A stretch of 53,332 bases of DNA, from contig CAZHGD010000032.1 in assembly GCA_964531735.1 (NCBI GenBank), forward strand, positions 1 to 53,332, read 5' to 3'. Source of the stretch: CAZHGD01 sp964531735. GTDB taxonomy: Bacteria > Armatimonadota > UBA10988. Positions within the stretch are counted from its first letter, which is position 1, and each line of letters opens with the position of its first letter. Below the pieces are notes generated by a model. That model saw nothing but the letters and a program-made list of their open reading frames with translations. It was not told the DNA's origin and did no database searches. Shown in pieces: positions 34,230-43,717 of this stretch. The position numbers and the translations under genes are program-made.

Positions 34230-35267
34230 ATGTCCACGCCGTCGGTGACCCGTCCGGGGTCACGATTCTCGACCTTCGGGACGGTCTTCACGCCGTCGAT
34301 GCTCTGCTGCTACTACGATCCCGACACGGGCTGGGGCGAGCCGGCCATTGGCGAGCGAACCAGTCTGCGGCTCGATCCGGCCACCATGGCGCTGCACTAC
34401 GGCCAAACGGCCTTCGAGGGCCTCAAGGCCTATCGGCAGCCGGACGGCTCCTGGGCGCTGTTCCGGGCGCGCGAGTACGCCGAGCGTCTGCGGCATAGCT
34501 GCGAGCGGATGGCGATTCCACCGCTGCCGGAAGACTGCTGCCTCGACCTCTGGGCGCGGTTCGTGCGGCACGAGACCGCGCAGTTGCCGGTCAGCCAGGC
34601 GGCCGCGCTCTACCTGCGGCCCATGGTCTTCGGCTGCGATGCCCGGTTCGGCGATCGGCCGTCGGTGCACTACCAACTGATCCTGCTGGGCGTGGTCGTC
34701 GAGGAAGATGAGGACTGGCGACGCCAGAAACTCGACGTGCTGATCACCGACCAGTTCGTGCGCGCGGCGCCCGGTGGCGTCGGCCTGGCCAAGGTGCCGG
34801 GCAACTACGGGGCCGGCATGTTGGCGCGCCAGGTGGCCGCCGAGCACGGCTGTGACCAGGTGCTGTGGCTCGACGCCGGCCGCCGTCGCTGGGTCGAGGA
34901 GCTGGGCTCGATGAACGTGGCCTTCGTGCTCTCCGACACGTTCGTCACGCCGCCGCTGACCGATACCATCCTCGCGGGTGTGACCCGGGCCACGTTGTTG
35001 ACGCTGGCCCGGGAAGCCGGCATCGACTGCGAGGAGCGCCCGATCGCCCTCGAAGAGCTGACCGCGGCCCTGTCGTGGAAGGGCCTCACCGAGGCCATGG
35101 GTTGTGGCACGGCGGTGGGGATCGCCTCCATCGGCAGCTTCCACGTGGGCGAGCGCGTGCTGACGCTGCCGACGCCGACGCCGGTGGCCGACCGCCTGCG
35201 CCACTTGCTGGACGACCACCACCACGGCCGCATCGAGGACTCGCGTGGCTGGCTGACCAAGGTCTGA
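34230..35267 (+). CDS. ilvE: Branched-chain amino-acid aminotransferase (class IV)
   Basis: 345-residue PLP enzyme transferring amino groups between branched-chain amino acids and 2-oxoglutarate, in the cytoplasm. Motifs: MALHYGQTAFEGLKAYR, YLRPMVFGCD, GLAKVPGNYGAGMLARQ (PLP Lys), VEELGSMNVAFVL, ILAGVTRATLLTLA and EAMGCGTAVGIASIG. This is the BCAT type, at normal length. The C-terminal HHHGRIEDSRGWLTKV is typical. It follows the M48 gene by 24 bases and could share its transcript. No Leu/Ile/Val genes are near. D-amino-acid transaminase is ruled out by the EELGSMN motif and by length. Confidence 0.92.
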   Translation: MSTPSVTRPGSRFSTFGTVFTPSMLCCYYDPDTGWGEPAIGERTSLRLDPATMALHYGQTAFEGLKAYRQPDGSWALFRAREYAERLRHSCERMAIPPLPEDCCLDLWARFVRHETAQLPVSQAAALYLRPMVFGCDARFGDRPSVHYQLILLGVVVEEDEDWRRQKLDVLITDQFVRAAPGGVGLAKVPGNYGAGMLARQVAAEHGCDQVLWLDAGRRRWVEELGSMNVAFVLSDTFVTPPLTDTILAGVTRATLLTLAREAGIDCEERPIALEELTAALSWKGLTEAMGCGTAVGIASIGSFHVGERVLTLPTPTPVADRLRHLLDDHHHGRIEDSRGWLTKV

Positions 35268-35305
35268 ACCTGGCGCGGGCGGATGGTGGCCGGCGCGGGT
35301 CGCCG

Positions 35306-35333
35306 TTGACAGTCCACTGCGATGCACTACCGT
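35306..35333 (+). promoter_or_regulatory. Promoter for wrbA
   Basis: TTGACA (35306-35311), 16-base spacer, TACCGT (35328-35333), 39 bases before the ATG at 35373. Perfect -35, usual first and last bases in the -10. Confidence 0.5.
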
Positions 35334-35372
35334 GCTGGTGGGTTGCGCTGAGATCAACTGAGGGAGACCAAC

Positions 35373-36005
35373 ATGCCGGTGAAGGTGCAGGTGGTGTTCT
35401 ACAGCACGTATGGCCATGTCTACCAGATGGCCGAGGCGGTGGCCGACGGGGCGCGGGCCGTGCCGGGCGTCGAGGTGGCGCTCTGCCAGGTGCCCGAGTT
35501 GATGCCGGAGGCGGCGCTGGCCGCTTCGGGTGCGGCGGCGGCGCGCCAGGCGTTCGCCCAGGTGCCGGTGGCCCAGCCGGCGCAACTGGCCGAGGCGGAC
35601 GCGATCATCTTCGGCACGCCGACGCGCTTCGGCAACATGGCGGCGCAGATGCGCAACTTCCTCGATCAGACCGGCGGGCTGTGGGCTAGGGGCGCGCTGA
35701 TCGGCAAGGTGGGCAGCGTCTTCGCGTCGACGGGTACGCAGCATGGTGGCCAGGAGACGACCATCACGAGTTTCCACACCACGCTGTTCCACCATGGCAT
35801 GATCGTGGTGGGCCTACCATATGCCGCGGCCGGCCTGACCGTGATGGACCAGATCACCGGTGGCACGCCGTACGGCGCCACGACGCTGGCCGGCGCCACC
35901 GGCGAGCGGCAGCCCAGCACCAACGAACTCGACCTCGCCCGGTTCCAGGGGCGGCATGTGGCCGAAGTGACCGTCGCGCTGGTGCGGGGTCGTCAGGCCG
36001 GCTAG
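35373..36005 (+). CDS. wrbA: NAD(P)H:quinone oxidoreductase, WrbA type
   Basis: 210-residue FMN protein that reduces quinones by two electrons, protecting against oxidative stress. It has the flavodoxin-like start KVQVVFYSTYGHVYQMAEAV (FMN phosphate loop), IIFGTPTRFGNMAAQMRNFL, FASTGTQHGGQETTI and the WrbA-specific TGGTPYGATTLAG. Length and motifs are normal. The ATG at 35373 has GGGAG upstream. The stop TAG shares its bases with the stop of the convergent GHL10 gene (CTAG at 36002-36005), so the two transcripts must overlap. Confidence 0.95.
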   Translation: MPVKVQVVFYSTYGHVYQMAEAVADGARAVPGVEVALCQVPELMPEAALAASGAAAARQAFAQVPVAQPAQLAEADAIIFGTPTRFGNMAAQMRNFLDQTGGLWARGALIGKVGSVFASTGTQHGGQETTITSFHTTLFHHGMIVVGLPYAAAGLTVMDQITGGTPYGATTLAGATGERQPSTNELDLARFQGRHVAEVTVALVRGRQAG

Positions 36006-38773
36006 AGCAGCGCGCTGACCTCGGCCGGCAGGTCGCCGCACTGCACCAGCACGCTGCGACTGACGTATGGTACCAGGCGGTCGCCCAGGCGCGCCTCGCC
36101 GCGGGCGGCCAGGCGCCACAAGCCCGGCTTCGCGGTGAACTCGACGGTCACCGTTTGGCCGGCCGCCGGCACCGCGCCCAGGCGGGCGGCCACCTGCCCG
36201 TTGGTGTCCTCCAGCACGATGTCGCCGGTGACACCGGCCAACGTGCGGCCGGCCGGATCGGGCCGCCGGCTCACCGTCGCCCGGATCGTCTCGCCGTCGG
36301 CGGCCTGACGCGCATACAGCGGTGACTGCCGGGCCTCGCCCAGGTCGAAGGCGAACCGCGGACCGTGCGCGCCGGTCGCCGCCGGCGTGCGCAGGACGCC
36401 GAGGGCCAAACCGGGCAGCACCTCATCGGCGACCGAGTCGCTGTAGTTGAACAGCGTGAAGCCGTCGGCGCCCATCTGCCGAGTGACCTCGATCTGGCCG
36501 GCGACGCGGTCAGCCGTGAGCGTCCAACTGCCCAGGGTCACGCCGATGCCCGGGTAGAGCGGGACCGCCCCAGCCACGTGGCGGAGCTGCGAACTGATGG
36601 TGCCCGCGTGGGCGCTGTCGGAGTTGGTGTAGTCCATGGGGCAGAGGAAGTCGACCCAGCCTTGCTTCGCCCAGTAGGCCCAGTCCTGCCCGACGTCCTC
36701 GCGGCAGTTGGGATAGTTGCTGAACACGGCCGCGGAGATCTTGCAGTGCGGCTTGATGCGGCGCACTTCCTCGGCCACGCGGCGCACCACCTGGCTGATG
36801 TTGTCACAGCGCCACTGCACCCACTTCGGGTGGATGTCCGGGCGGCGTACGTCGCTCGGCCACTTCTCGAGCGTGAGGCCGGTCGCGCGCTCGAAGCGCT
36901 CGCGGACCGCTGGGCCGTAGCTCACGTCGCCCGGATAGCGGATGTAGTCGAAGTGGATGCCGTCCACGTCGTACTTGCGCGCCATCTCCACCATGGTGGC
37001 GACTTCGAGGTCAGCGTTGCGCGGGTCGGACGGCTCCAGCCAGTCCTGCTGCTTGCCCTCGGCATCGATCATCAGGCGGCCCTCAGCGGCCAGGCGGGCC
37101 TTGAACGCCTGTGGCGCGTTGGCGAGGTTCCAGTTGACCTTCCAGGGATGCACCTCAATGCCGTGTTTGCGGCCCGCCGCCACGGCGGCGGCCAACTGGT
37201 CGCCGAGCTTGGCCACCAGCGGGTCGACCGGCAGCAGCTCGCTGGCGTAGAGGGCCTGGCCCGCCCAGAGCACGTTGGGGAGCACCGCGTTCAGCCCGCC
37301 GGCGCGCAGGTTGCGCATGGAACGTTCCCAGTCGCCCGGCCAGGCGCCGGTGCCGCTGTGGTTCCACACTGCGCGGAACTCGAGCGGTTTACTGCGCTGG
37401 GCCAACAGCCACGCCTCGCGCAGGGCGGCGTCGGCCTGCGCGGCCGTGGCGACGGCCTCGGCGTAGCGGCGGTCGGCCAACTGCTGGGTGGCCGCCGAGC
37501 GGAGTCTGGCCTCCTCGGCGAGTTTGCCATGGGCCGCGCCGGCGCCCGTCCGACGGCGGGCCCAGGCGAGCAGGCCGTCGCGGCCATCGCACAGGCCGAT
37601 GCGCGCCGGGCCGCGCAGCCGTTGCGCGGCTACCGCCTGCCACACCGAGGCATCGAAGTGCCCGAGCAAGGCCAGCAGCAGGCGGCTCTTGCCCTCGGGG
37701 TCATCGTCCAGCAGCACATGGCCGAGGTAGCCACCGACGTCGCTGAGCGCGAACGCGGGACCCAGTCGGCGGCCGTCGGCATCATGCCACCAACCGATGG
37801 TGCGCGTCCGGGCGGCGATCGGCTCGACCACCGTGCTGCGCCAGGAGCGCTGGCGCACTTCGGCGGGCAGGCCCTGAATGTCGGGTGCGCTGAAGCGAAT
37901 GGAGGCCAGATGGTGGCCTTGTTCCGGCGTCAAGCTGCCGGTGTACTTGAGGCCCAGCAGCGTCAGCAGGCGCGGCGGTGCGCTGTAGCAGACCAGTATC
38001 TTGCCGCCGCCGGCGACGTACTTCTCGACGGCGGTCACCTCGGCGTCGCTGCAGTCGGGGCTGTAGGCGAAGATGGCGATCTTGCGCCCGGCCAGTGCGC
38101 CGGCCTCCACCTGCTCGTCGCCGATGGCGCCACACGAGACGCCGGCCTGGCGCAGGCGCTGGAACAGCTGGTCGGCGAACTGCGTCACGCCGCGCGCCTC
38201 GCTGCCCCGTTTGGCGATGGTGTTGGTGCCGGTGACCACGACGATCTCCTCGCGGTGTCCCGTGAGGTTGGCGATGGCGAACCAGCCCGTGCGCGGTGCG
38301 CCGCGCCAGCCACAGACCCGGATACCATCGACCCGGTCCCAGCCGGCCGGTTGTCCCTCGGTGCCGAACGAGGCGCGCGTGAACTCGACGGTCTGCCAGC
38401 CCCGGCGAGTGGGCTGGAAGCTGCCCGAGTACCAGCCCGGGCCCGACCGGAAGTAGAAGCCGTAGCCGGAGACCAGCCCGGGACTGTCCACATAGACATC
38501 CATGGTCAGGCGGTCCCACTGCGTCAGGTCGAGCTTGAGGTCGCGGTCGGCGACGACCCGCCGCAGATTGCCGGTGAAGTCGGCGTTGAAGCGCACCGCG
38601 TGCGCGTCGCCGCGCGCGCTGGTGGTCACCGGCGCGCTGCCGTCGGTGGCGCGCCAGGCGGCTTGGGCCGCGGCGTCCGTGGCATAGTCGCCGGACTCCA
38701 GTACAGTCGCCGCGGCGTGCAACGGCACGGTGAGCGCGAACAGCAGCGCGAGCGAGCAGGCGAGACGGTGCAT
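36002..38773 (-). CDS. Secreted GHL10 (DUF187)-type glycoside hydrolase with N-terminal binding modules
   Basis: 923-residue exported protein. Signal peptide MHRLACSLALLFALTVPLHA. N-terminal beta-sandwich module (about 22-175, with LTMDVYVDSPGLVSGYGFYF and GWFAIANLTGH), then a glutamine-amidotransferase-like fold (about 185-400, with VEKYVAGGGKILVCYSAPP). From about residue 461 comes a GHL10/DUF187 TIM barrel: PLEFRAVWNHSGTGAW, HGIEVHPWKVNWN, DVDGIHFDYIRYP near residue 604, CKISAAVFSNYPN, VDFLCPMDYTNSD and DGFTLFNYSD. The C-terminus is a beta domain. DUF187 proteins are predicted to hydrolyse alpha-linked glycans; the Asp in FDYIRYP is a candidate catalytic residue. It lies 61 bases downstream of the hybrid kinase, so it may belong to that transcript. 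Confidence 0.85.
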   Translation of the reverse strand: MHRLACSLALLFALTVPLHAAATVLESGDYATDAAAQAAWRATDGSAPVTTSARGDAHAVRFNADFTGNLRRVVADRDLKLDLTQWDRLTMDVYVDSPGLVSGYGFYFRSGPGWYSGSFQPTRRGWQTVEFTRASFGTEGQPAGWDRVDGIRVCGWRGAPRTGWFAIANLTGHREEIVVVTGTNTIAKRGSEARGVTQFADQLFQRLRQAGVSCGAIGDEQVEAGALAGRKIAIFAYSPDCSDAEVTAVEKYVAGGGKILVCYSAPPRLLTLLGLKYTGSLTPEQGHHLASIRFSAPDIQGLPAEVRQRSWRSTVVEPIAARTRTIGWWHDADGRRLGPAFALSDVGGYLGHVLLDDDPEGKSRLLLALLGHFDASVWQAVAAQRLRGPARIGLCDGRDGLLAWARRRTGAGAAHGKLAEEARLRSAATQQLADRRYAEAVATAAQADAALREAWLLAQRSKPLEFRAVWNHSGTGAWPGDWERSMRNLRAGGLNAVLPNVLWAGQALYASELLPVDPLVAKLGDQLAAAVAAGRKHGIEVHPWKVNWNLANAPQAFKARLAAEGRLMIDAEGKQQDWLEPSDPRNADLEVATMVEMARKYDVDGIHFDYIRYPGDVSYGPAVRERFERATGLTLEKWPSDVRRPDIHPKWVQWRCDNISQVVRRVAEEVRRIKPHCKISAAVFSNYPNCREDVGQDWAYWAKQGWVDFLCPMDYTNSDSAHAGTISSQLRHVAGAVPLYPGIGVTLGSWTLTADRVAGQIEVTRQMGADGFTLFNYSDSVADEVLPGLALGVLRTPAATGAHGPRFAFDLGEARQSPLYARQAADGETIRATVSRRPDPAGRTLAGVTGDIVLEDTNGQVAARLGAVPAAGQTVTVEFTAKPGLWRLAARGEARLGDRLVPYVSRSVLVQCGDLPAEVSALL

Positions 38774-38834
38774 GGCGGACCTCGTGGACGGTAGGCTTCG
38801 GGCCGCCGGCCCGGAATCCTGCGCCGGGGCCGGT

Positions 38835-41800
38835 TCACTCGCCGGCCGGGCTCTTCAGCGCCTGTTGCACCTTGCGCGCCAGATCGCGCGCGGTGAACGG
38901 CTTCTGCAGGAACTGCACCCCGGGGTCGAGGACGCCGCGATGGGCAATGGCGTCGGCCGGGTACCCCGACACGTAGAGCACCCGCAGTTCGGGACGCAAC
39001 TGCACCAAGTGGTCGGCCAGTTGGCGGCCGTTCATGCCGGGCATGACCACATCGGTCACCAGCAGGTCGATCGGCCCGGTGTGCCGGTGCACCAGCGCGA
39101 TGGCTTCGCTCGGCGACTGGGCGGTCAGCACGGCGTAGCCTTGCCGCTCCAGGCCGGCCTTGCCCAGGCTGAGGATCGCCGCCTCGTCTTCCACGAGCAG
39201 CACCGTCGCGCTGCCGCGCAGCGTGTCCTCCGCCAGCTCTTCTGCCGCCACGGCCCCATCGGCCACGGCCGGCAAGCCGATGCGGAACAAAGTGCCGTGG
39301 CCGGGCTCGCTGGTGACATCGATGAAGCCGTGGTTCTGCTGCACGATGCCGTAGACCGTGGCCAGACCCAGCCCCGTGCCTTTGCCGGTCTCCTTGGTGG
39401 TGAAGAACGGCTCGAAGAGCTGGGCTTGGGTGGCTTCGTCCATGCCGGTGCCGTTGTCGGCGATCTGCAGCACGACGTACTCGCCGTCGGCCAGGCCGGG
39501 ATGGCGCAGCGCCACCTCGCCGTGGTCCACTTGGTGGGTCTCGATGGTGACCACGCCGGTCTCGGTGATGGCGTCGCGCGCGTTGACCACCAGGTTGGCG
39601 AGGATCTGGTCGAGCTGGATCGGGTCCATGCAGATGGCGTGGAGCCGCGGCCCGGGCTTCCAGACCAGCTCGATGTCTTCGCCGATCAGGCGGCGGAGCA
39701 TGCGTAACATGCCCTCGACAGTGCCGTTGAGGTCGAGCACCCGCGGGCGAACGGGCTGCTTGCGAGCGAACGCCAGCAGTTGCCGGGTCAGATCGGACGA
39801 CCGCTCCGCGGCCCCGAGGATGTCCATGAGCAGCGCCCGTAGCCGGCTTTCGGGCTGGGTCTCCGACAGCGCCACTTCGGTGTCGCCGATGATGACGGTC
39901 AGCATGTTGTTGAAGTCGTGCGCGACGCCGCCCGCCAAGCGGCCGACGGACTCCATCTTCTGGGCTTGGAGCAACTCGGCCTGGAGCGTGGCGTGCTCGC
40001 GTTCGCGCCGGTTGTGCTCGGTCATGTCGCGGACCCAGGCCAGCACGTGGGGTTCGCCGGAGATGGTGACGGGGCTGAGCTGCACGTCGGCGTCGAACGC
40101 GGCGCCGTCCAGGCGTAGCGCGCGGCAACTGAACGACTGGGACTCCCCCTGCCGGACCGCGGCCACCAGCTCGCCAAGGCGACCGGTGACCACGGATTCG
40201 TCCAGGAGCAGGCTCGCCAGACGCGCGCCCAGGAGCTGCTCGCGCGAGCCCCCGAACAGCGTCAAGGCGCGCGGGTTGCAGTCGACGCAGCGTTGGTCGG
40301 AGAGCAGCAGGATGGCGTCCAGCGCGGCCTCGAACAGGGCGCGGTAGCGGTGCTCGCTGTCGCGCAGCGCGGCGGCGGCCTGGCGCTGCGAGGTCACGTC
40401 GTTGCCGATGCAGAGGACTTCGGTCACTTCGCCGCGGCTGTCGACCACCGGATGGTTGGTCCAGGCCACCCAGACGCGCTCGCCGTTGCGGCGCATGTTC
40501 TCGTTCTCGTTGTGCGCGAACTGGCTGGGCAGGCGGCAGATGTTGGCAATCATCGCGCCCAGGTCGTCGTCGGTGGTCGAGCGTTCGGGCACAATCGTGC
40601 CGACCACGCTGCGGCCGATGATCTCGTCCCTGGCGTAGCCGAAGAACCGCTCCGCGTACTCGTTGACGAAGGTCACGCGGCCGAGCCGGTCCATGCGCAG
40701 AATGATGCTGTCGGCGTGCTGGGTCAGCTCCTGGTAACGCTGCTCGCTGCGGTGCCACTGGCGCAGCGCCAGCGAGCGGGCCACCAGCGCCCAGGTCAGC
40801 GCCGAGACCAGCGCCAGCAGCAACGGCACCGTGACGCGCAGGACGCGCTGCCAGTCGACGCGCGGCACCTGCTCGACGCGCAGCGGCGTGTAGCGTGACA
40901 GCAGGTCGTCGACGCGGCCCGGCGGCGCGGCCTGGATGGCCTTGTTGAGGATGCTGGCCAGTACCGGCTGGTCGCGCCGCACGCCGACGCACAGGTCGAG
41001 CCGGTAGGGCGTCTCGCCGACGGCCTTGATCGTGGTCACGCCCAGTTCGCGCAGGCAGCTCCCCGTCTCGAGGAACGTACCGGCGAACAGGTCGATCTCG
41101 CGCCGCGAGAGCGCGCGGATCACGTCGCGGACCGACGCGTACTCCCTGACCCGTAGCCCCGGGTGCTGTCGCTTCAGCCAGTCGCCGACGGCGAAGCCGC
41201 TGACCGCGCCGAAGGTGCGCTCATGGGCTGACTCGACCGAGGGCACCAGCGGCATGGCGTCGTGGCCGAACAGGACCACCTGCAGGCGCAGGAAGGGCTG
41301 GGTGAAGAGCAACGCCGTGCCCCGTGCGGGCGTCGGTGCGACAGCACCCAGCACGTCGATTTCGTGGCGCAGGCCCTTGGCCTGGATCTCGGTCCAGGGG
41401 GCCGGCGGCGCGAAGCGCAGGCGGAGACCGACATCGGCGGCCAGCGCTCGGAGGTAGTCGACGGCCATGCCCTCGTAGGCCCGCGTGGCCGGGTTCCAGT
41501 ACTCCAGCGGCGGCCAGTCGCGGGCCGACCCGACGGTGAGGTCGCGGTGCTCGGTCAGCCAGGCCCGCTCGGCGGGCGTCAGGTCGAGGTCGCGCTGCTC
41601 GGGCGCGGTGGCGGCGCCGCCCAGCCAGCGCCGGATGATCGTGCGGTGGTCCTCTTCGGTCAACGAGGCGATGGCGCGGTCGAAGATGGCCACCAGCTCG
41701 GGCCGGTCGTTCCGCAGGCCCAGCCGCGCGAAGCCTGTCTCGCGCGACCGGTAGAGCAGACCCACCCGCAGGCTGCCGTAGAGCCCGCTCTCGATCTGGC

Positions 41801-42476
41801 GCTGGACCACGGGCAGGTCATCGAACAGGGCGTCCACCTGCTGGGTGTTGAGCAGATCGAAGCCTTCGCTCAGGTCACGAACCGGCTGCACCACGCAGTC
41901 GGGACACTCGCGACGCAGGATCGGTACGCGGACCGTATCCCGAACCACGGCGACGCGCCGTGCGGCCAGGTCACGCAGACTGGTCAGGGTGGCCGCGTTC
42001 TTCGGCACCACGACGGCCTGCGGCACGACGAGCAGCGGTTGCGTGAACGACAGGTAGGTCTTGCGGTCCTCGCGTTCGTCGGCGTTGACCACCCCGTCGA
42101 CTTCGTGCCGGAGCGCGCGGCCCAGAGCGGTCGACCAGTCCGAGGCCCGGTACTCGATGCTCAGCCCGGTGCGCTGTGCCAGGACGGCCAGGTAGTCGAT
42201 GAGCACGCCCGACACGGTGCCCTGACTGTCGCGGAAGTTCATCGGCGCGTTGCCGGCATCGATGGCCAGCACGACCTTGGGGTGGGCGCGGATCCAGGCC
42301 CGTTCCTGGGCGCTCAGGCTGACCACGGGCCGAGCACCAGCCGCCGGCAGAGAGCCGCCGGTGGCGAGGAGTGCGAGCCCCAGACAGCAAGCCGCCAGGC
42401 CACGCCACCGACGCGCCGGTGGTCGCCGGCTCAGTGGTGGGCGTCGGACTGGCACGTCGCTGCCGAGTGGCACCAT
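38835..42476 (-). CDS. Hybrid sensor histidine kinase with two SBP_bac_3 sensor domains
   Basis: 1213-residue sensor. The start at 42476 has AGGAG four bases before it; ATG 42536 with GGAGG upstream would add 20 residues and is also possible. Signal or membrane region (about 25-45), periplasmic amino-acid-binding-like domain 1 (about 50-285, LSAQERAWIRAHPKVVLAID), a second similar domain (about 295-530, AWLTEHRDLTVGSARDWPPL), one membrane segment (about 545-570), two PAS domains (about 575-820, VTFVNEYAERFFGYARDEII), HisKA with GGVAHDFNNMLTVI (phospho-His near 852), HATPase (NLVVNARDAI, DNGTGMDE, GTGLGLATV), and a receiver (LLVTDVVMPGMNG, Asp near 1141; Lys in FLQKPF). Such EvgS-like sensors detect small solutes. 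No DNA-binding response regulator is in the window; the output partner is unknown. Its neighbours are a CapA-like gene and the GHL10 gene. Confidence 0.9.
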   Translation of the reverse strand: MVPLGSDVPVRRPPLSRRPPARRWRGLAACCLGLALLATGGSLPAAGARPVVSLSAQERAWIRAHPKVVLAIDAGNAPMNFRDSQGTVSGVLIDYLAVLAQRTGLSIEYRASDWSTALGRALRHEVDGVVNADEREDRKTYLSFTQPLLVVPQAVVVPKNAATLTSLRDLAARRVAVVRDTVRVPILRRECPDCVVQPVRDLSEGFDLLNTQQVDALFDDLPVVQRQIESGLYGSLRVGLLYRSRETGFARLGLRNDRPELVAIFDRAIASLTEEDHRTIIRRWLGGAATAPEQRDLDLTPAERAWLTEHRDLTVGSARDWPPLEYWNPATRAYEGMAVDYLRALAADVGLRLRFAPPAPWTEIQAKGLRHEIDVLGAVAPTPARGTALLFTQPFLRLQVVLFGHDAMPLVPSVESAHERTFGAVSGFAVGDWLKRQHPGLRVREYASVRDVIRALSRREIDLFAGTFLETGSCLRELGVTTIKAVGETPYRLDLCVGVRRDQPVLASILNKAIQAAPPGRVDDLLSRYTPLRVEQVPRVDWQRVLRVTVPLLLALVSALTWALVARSLALRQWHRSEQRYQELTQHADSIILRMDRLGRVTFVNEYAERFFGYARDEIIGRSVVGTIVPERSTTDDDLGAMIANICRLPSQFAHNENENMRRNGERVWVAWTNHPVVDSRGEVTEVLCIGNDVTSQRQAAAALRDSEHRYRALFEAALDAILLLSDQRCVDCNPRALTLFGGSREQLLGARLASLLLDESVVTGRLGELVAAVRQGESQSFSCRALRLDGAAFDADVQLSPVTISGEPHVLAWVRDMTEHNRREREHATLQAELLQAQKMESVGRLAGGVAHDFNNMLTVIIGDTEVALSETQPESRLRALLMDILGAAERSSDLTRQLLAFARKQPVRPRVLDLNGTVEGMLRMLRRLIGEDIELVWKPGPRLHAICMDPIQLDQILANLVVNARDAITETGVVTIETHQVDHGEVALRHPGLADGEYVVLQIADNGTGMDEATQAQLFEPFFTTKETGKGTGLGLATVYGIVQQNHGFIDVTSEPGHGTLFRIGLPAVADGAVAAEELAEDTLRGSATVLLVEDEAAILSLGKAGLERQGYAVLTAQSPSEAIALVHRHTGPIDLLVTDVVMPGMNGRQLADHLVQLRPELRVLYVSGYPADAIAHRGVLDPGVQFLQKPFTARDLARKVQQALKSPAGE

Positions 42477-42578
42477 GGCACTCCTGATCCGCTCATCGAG
42501 ACGGGCCGGCGCCGTGGCCTCACGACGTGCCCGCATTCCTATCTGCCTCCCAGGCCGCCGCTACATGAGGTTGGTTGG

Positions 42579-43679
42579 TCAAGAGCCGTTACCTTCCGGC
42601 GCGCCGGCTGCGGCCCGCAGGTCCACGCGCGTGACGTCTATGCCCGCGCTCGGATTGGCACAGAGGCCCACCAGGCGCGCCCACGCGGCGCGCGCCCGCG
42701 CGCCGCCGGTCTCGGCCGGCACCACTCGACAGCGGCGCCGCTCGGCGACGTCGCTCCGGTCGATGAAGGTGGGCATGAAGCCGGCCCTGGTTACCCGCGG
42801 CCGGCCGCCGGAGTCGCGCGCGATACCCACATCGGCCAGCAGGCCCTCGTCGCTGTGCCGCTCGCGCTGATCGGCCACGAAGTTGCCCAGCGACCAGTAG
42901 CACAACATGCGGCCCCCATCGGGCGTAGCGAGCCACTCAATCGGCTGGACCACGTGGGGGTGGCTGCCGAAGACCACGTCCACCCCGGCGGCCGCCAGCC
43001 AGCCGGCCTGCTCGCGCTGCCTACCGCTGGGGTGCGCGGCCCACTCCGTGCCCCAGTGGACCATGGCCACGACGAGCTCGGCGCCCGCGCGTCGCGCGCC
43101 GGCGACCTGCTGGGCGAGTTGGTCGTCGGCGAGCCGGCTGACCAGGTACGGTGCCGGCCCGGCGATGCCGTTGGTGTGTTCGGTGGCGGCGAGCACGGCG
43201 ACGCGGCAGTCGCCGACGGTCGGCAGCAGCGGGCGCTCGCGCTCAAGCTGGGTTGCGAAGGTCCCCGTGTGCCGGATGCCGAGCCGGTCGAGCCGGGCGA
43301 TGGTGGCCGACAGGCCCGGCTCGCCCTGGTCCAGGCAGTGGTTGTTGGCGGTCGTCAGCAGACCGATCCCGGCCCAGTGGAGGGCGGCGGCGAAGGCTGC
43401 CGGGCTGTTGAACCGTGGGTAGCCGGAGTAGCCGACGGCGGGCCCGGCCAGCACGGTCTCGAGGTTGGCGATGGCGAGGTCGGCGTCGCGCAGCAGCGGC
43501 GCGATGGCGGCGAAGCTCAGCCGGAAGCTGTAGTCGCCGCTGGCGCTGACCCGCGCCGCGGCGAGCTGGCCGGGTGCCAGCATGGCGTCACCGGCGGCCC
43601 GGATGGTGATGGCGTGGAGCGGACCGGTCAGCACACCGACAGCAAACACCCAACCCCACCACGGCCGGTGCCTTGCCAT
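42579..43679 (-). CDS. CapA-like (PGA_cap) metallophosphatase-fold protein
   Basis: 366-residue exported protein of the CapA/PgsA family, a calcineurin-like fold associated with poly-gamma-glutamate capsule synthesis but also found in organisms with no such capsule. N-terminal signal segment (WWGWVFAVGVLTGPLHA), then the family blocks ITIRAAGDAMLAPGQ, ADLAIANLETVL, GLLTTANNHCLDQG, HTGTFA, VAMVHWGTEWA, DVVFGSHPHVVQPIEW and CYWSLGNFVADQ. These supply the metal-site residues. No capB/capC genes are nearby, so poly-glutamate synthesis is not supported; a role in another envelope polymer is possible. 38 bases after the P-loop gene and 42-102 before the sensor kinase on the same strand. Confidence 0.88.
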   Translation of the reverse strand: MARHRPWWGWVFAVGVLTGPLHAITIRAAGDAMLAPGQLAAARVSASGDYSFRLSFAAIAPLLRDADLAIANLETVLAGPAVGYSGYPRFNSPAAFAAALHWAGIGLLTTANNHCLDQGEPGLSATIARLDRLGIRHTGTFATQLERERPLLPTVGDCRVAVLAATEHTNGIAGPAPYLVSRLADDQLAQQVAGARRAGAELVVAMVHWGTEWAAHPSGRQREQAGWLAAAGVDVVFGSHPHVVQPIEWLATPDGGRMLCYWSLGNFVADQRERHSDEGLLADVGIARDSGGRPRVTRAGFMPTFIDRSDVAERRRCRVVPAETGGARARAAWARLVGLCANPSAGIDVTRVDLRAAAGAPEGNGS

Positions 43680-43717
43680 ATGCGCCGCTCCAGCCGGCCA
43701 GGGCGGCCGAGGTCGGG

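Noticed and set aside
36365..38794. An 809-codon plus-strand open frame
   Set aside because: Antisense shadow of the GHL10 gene.
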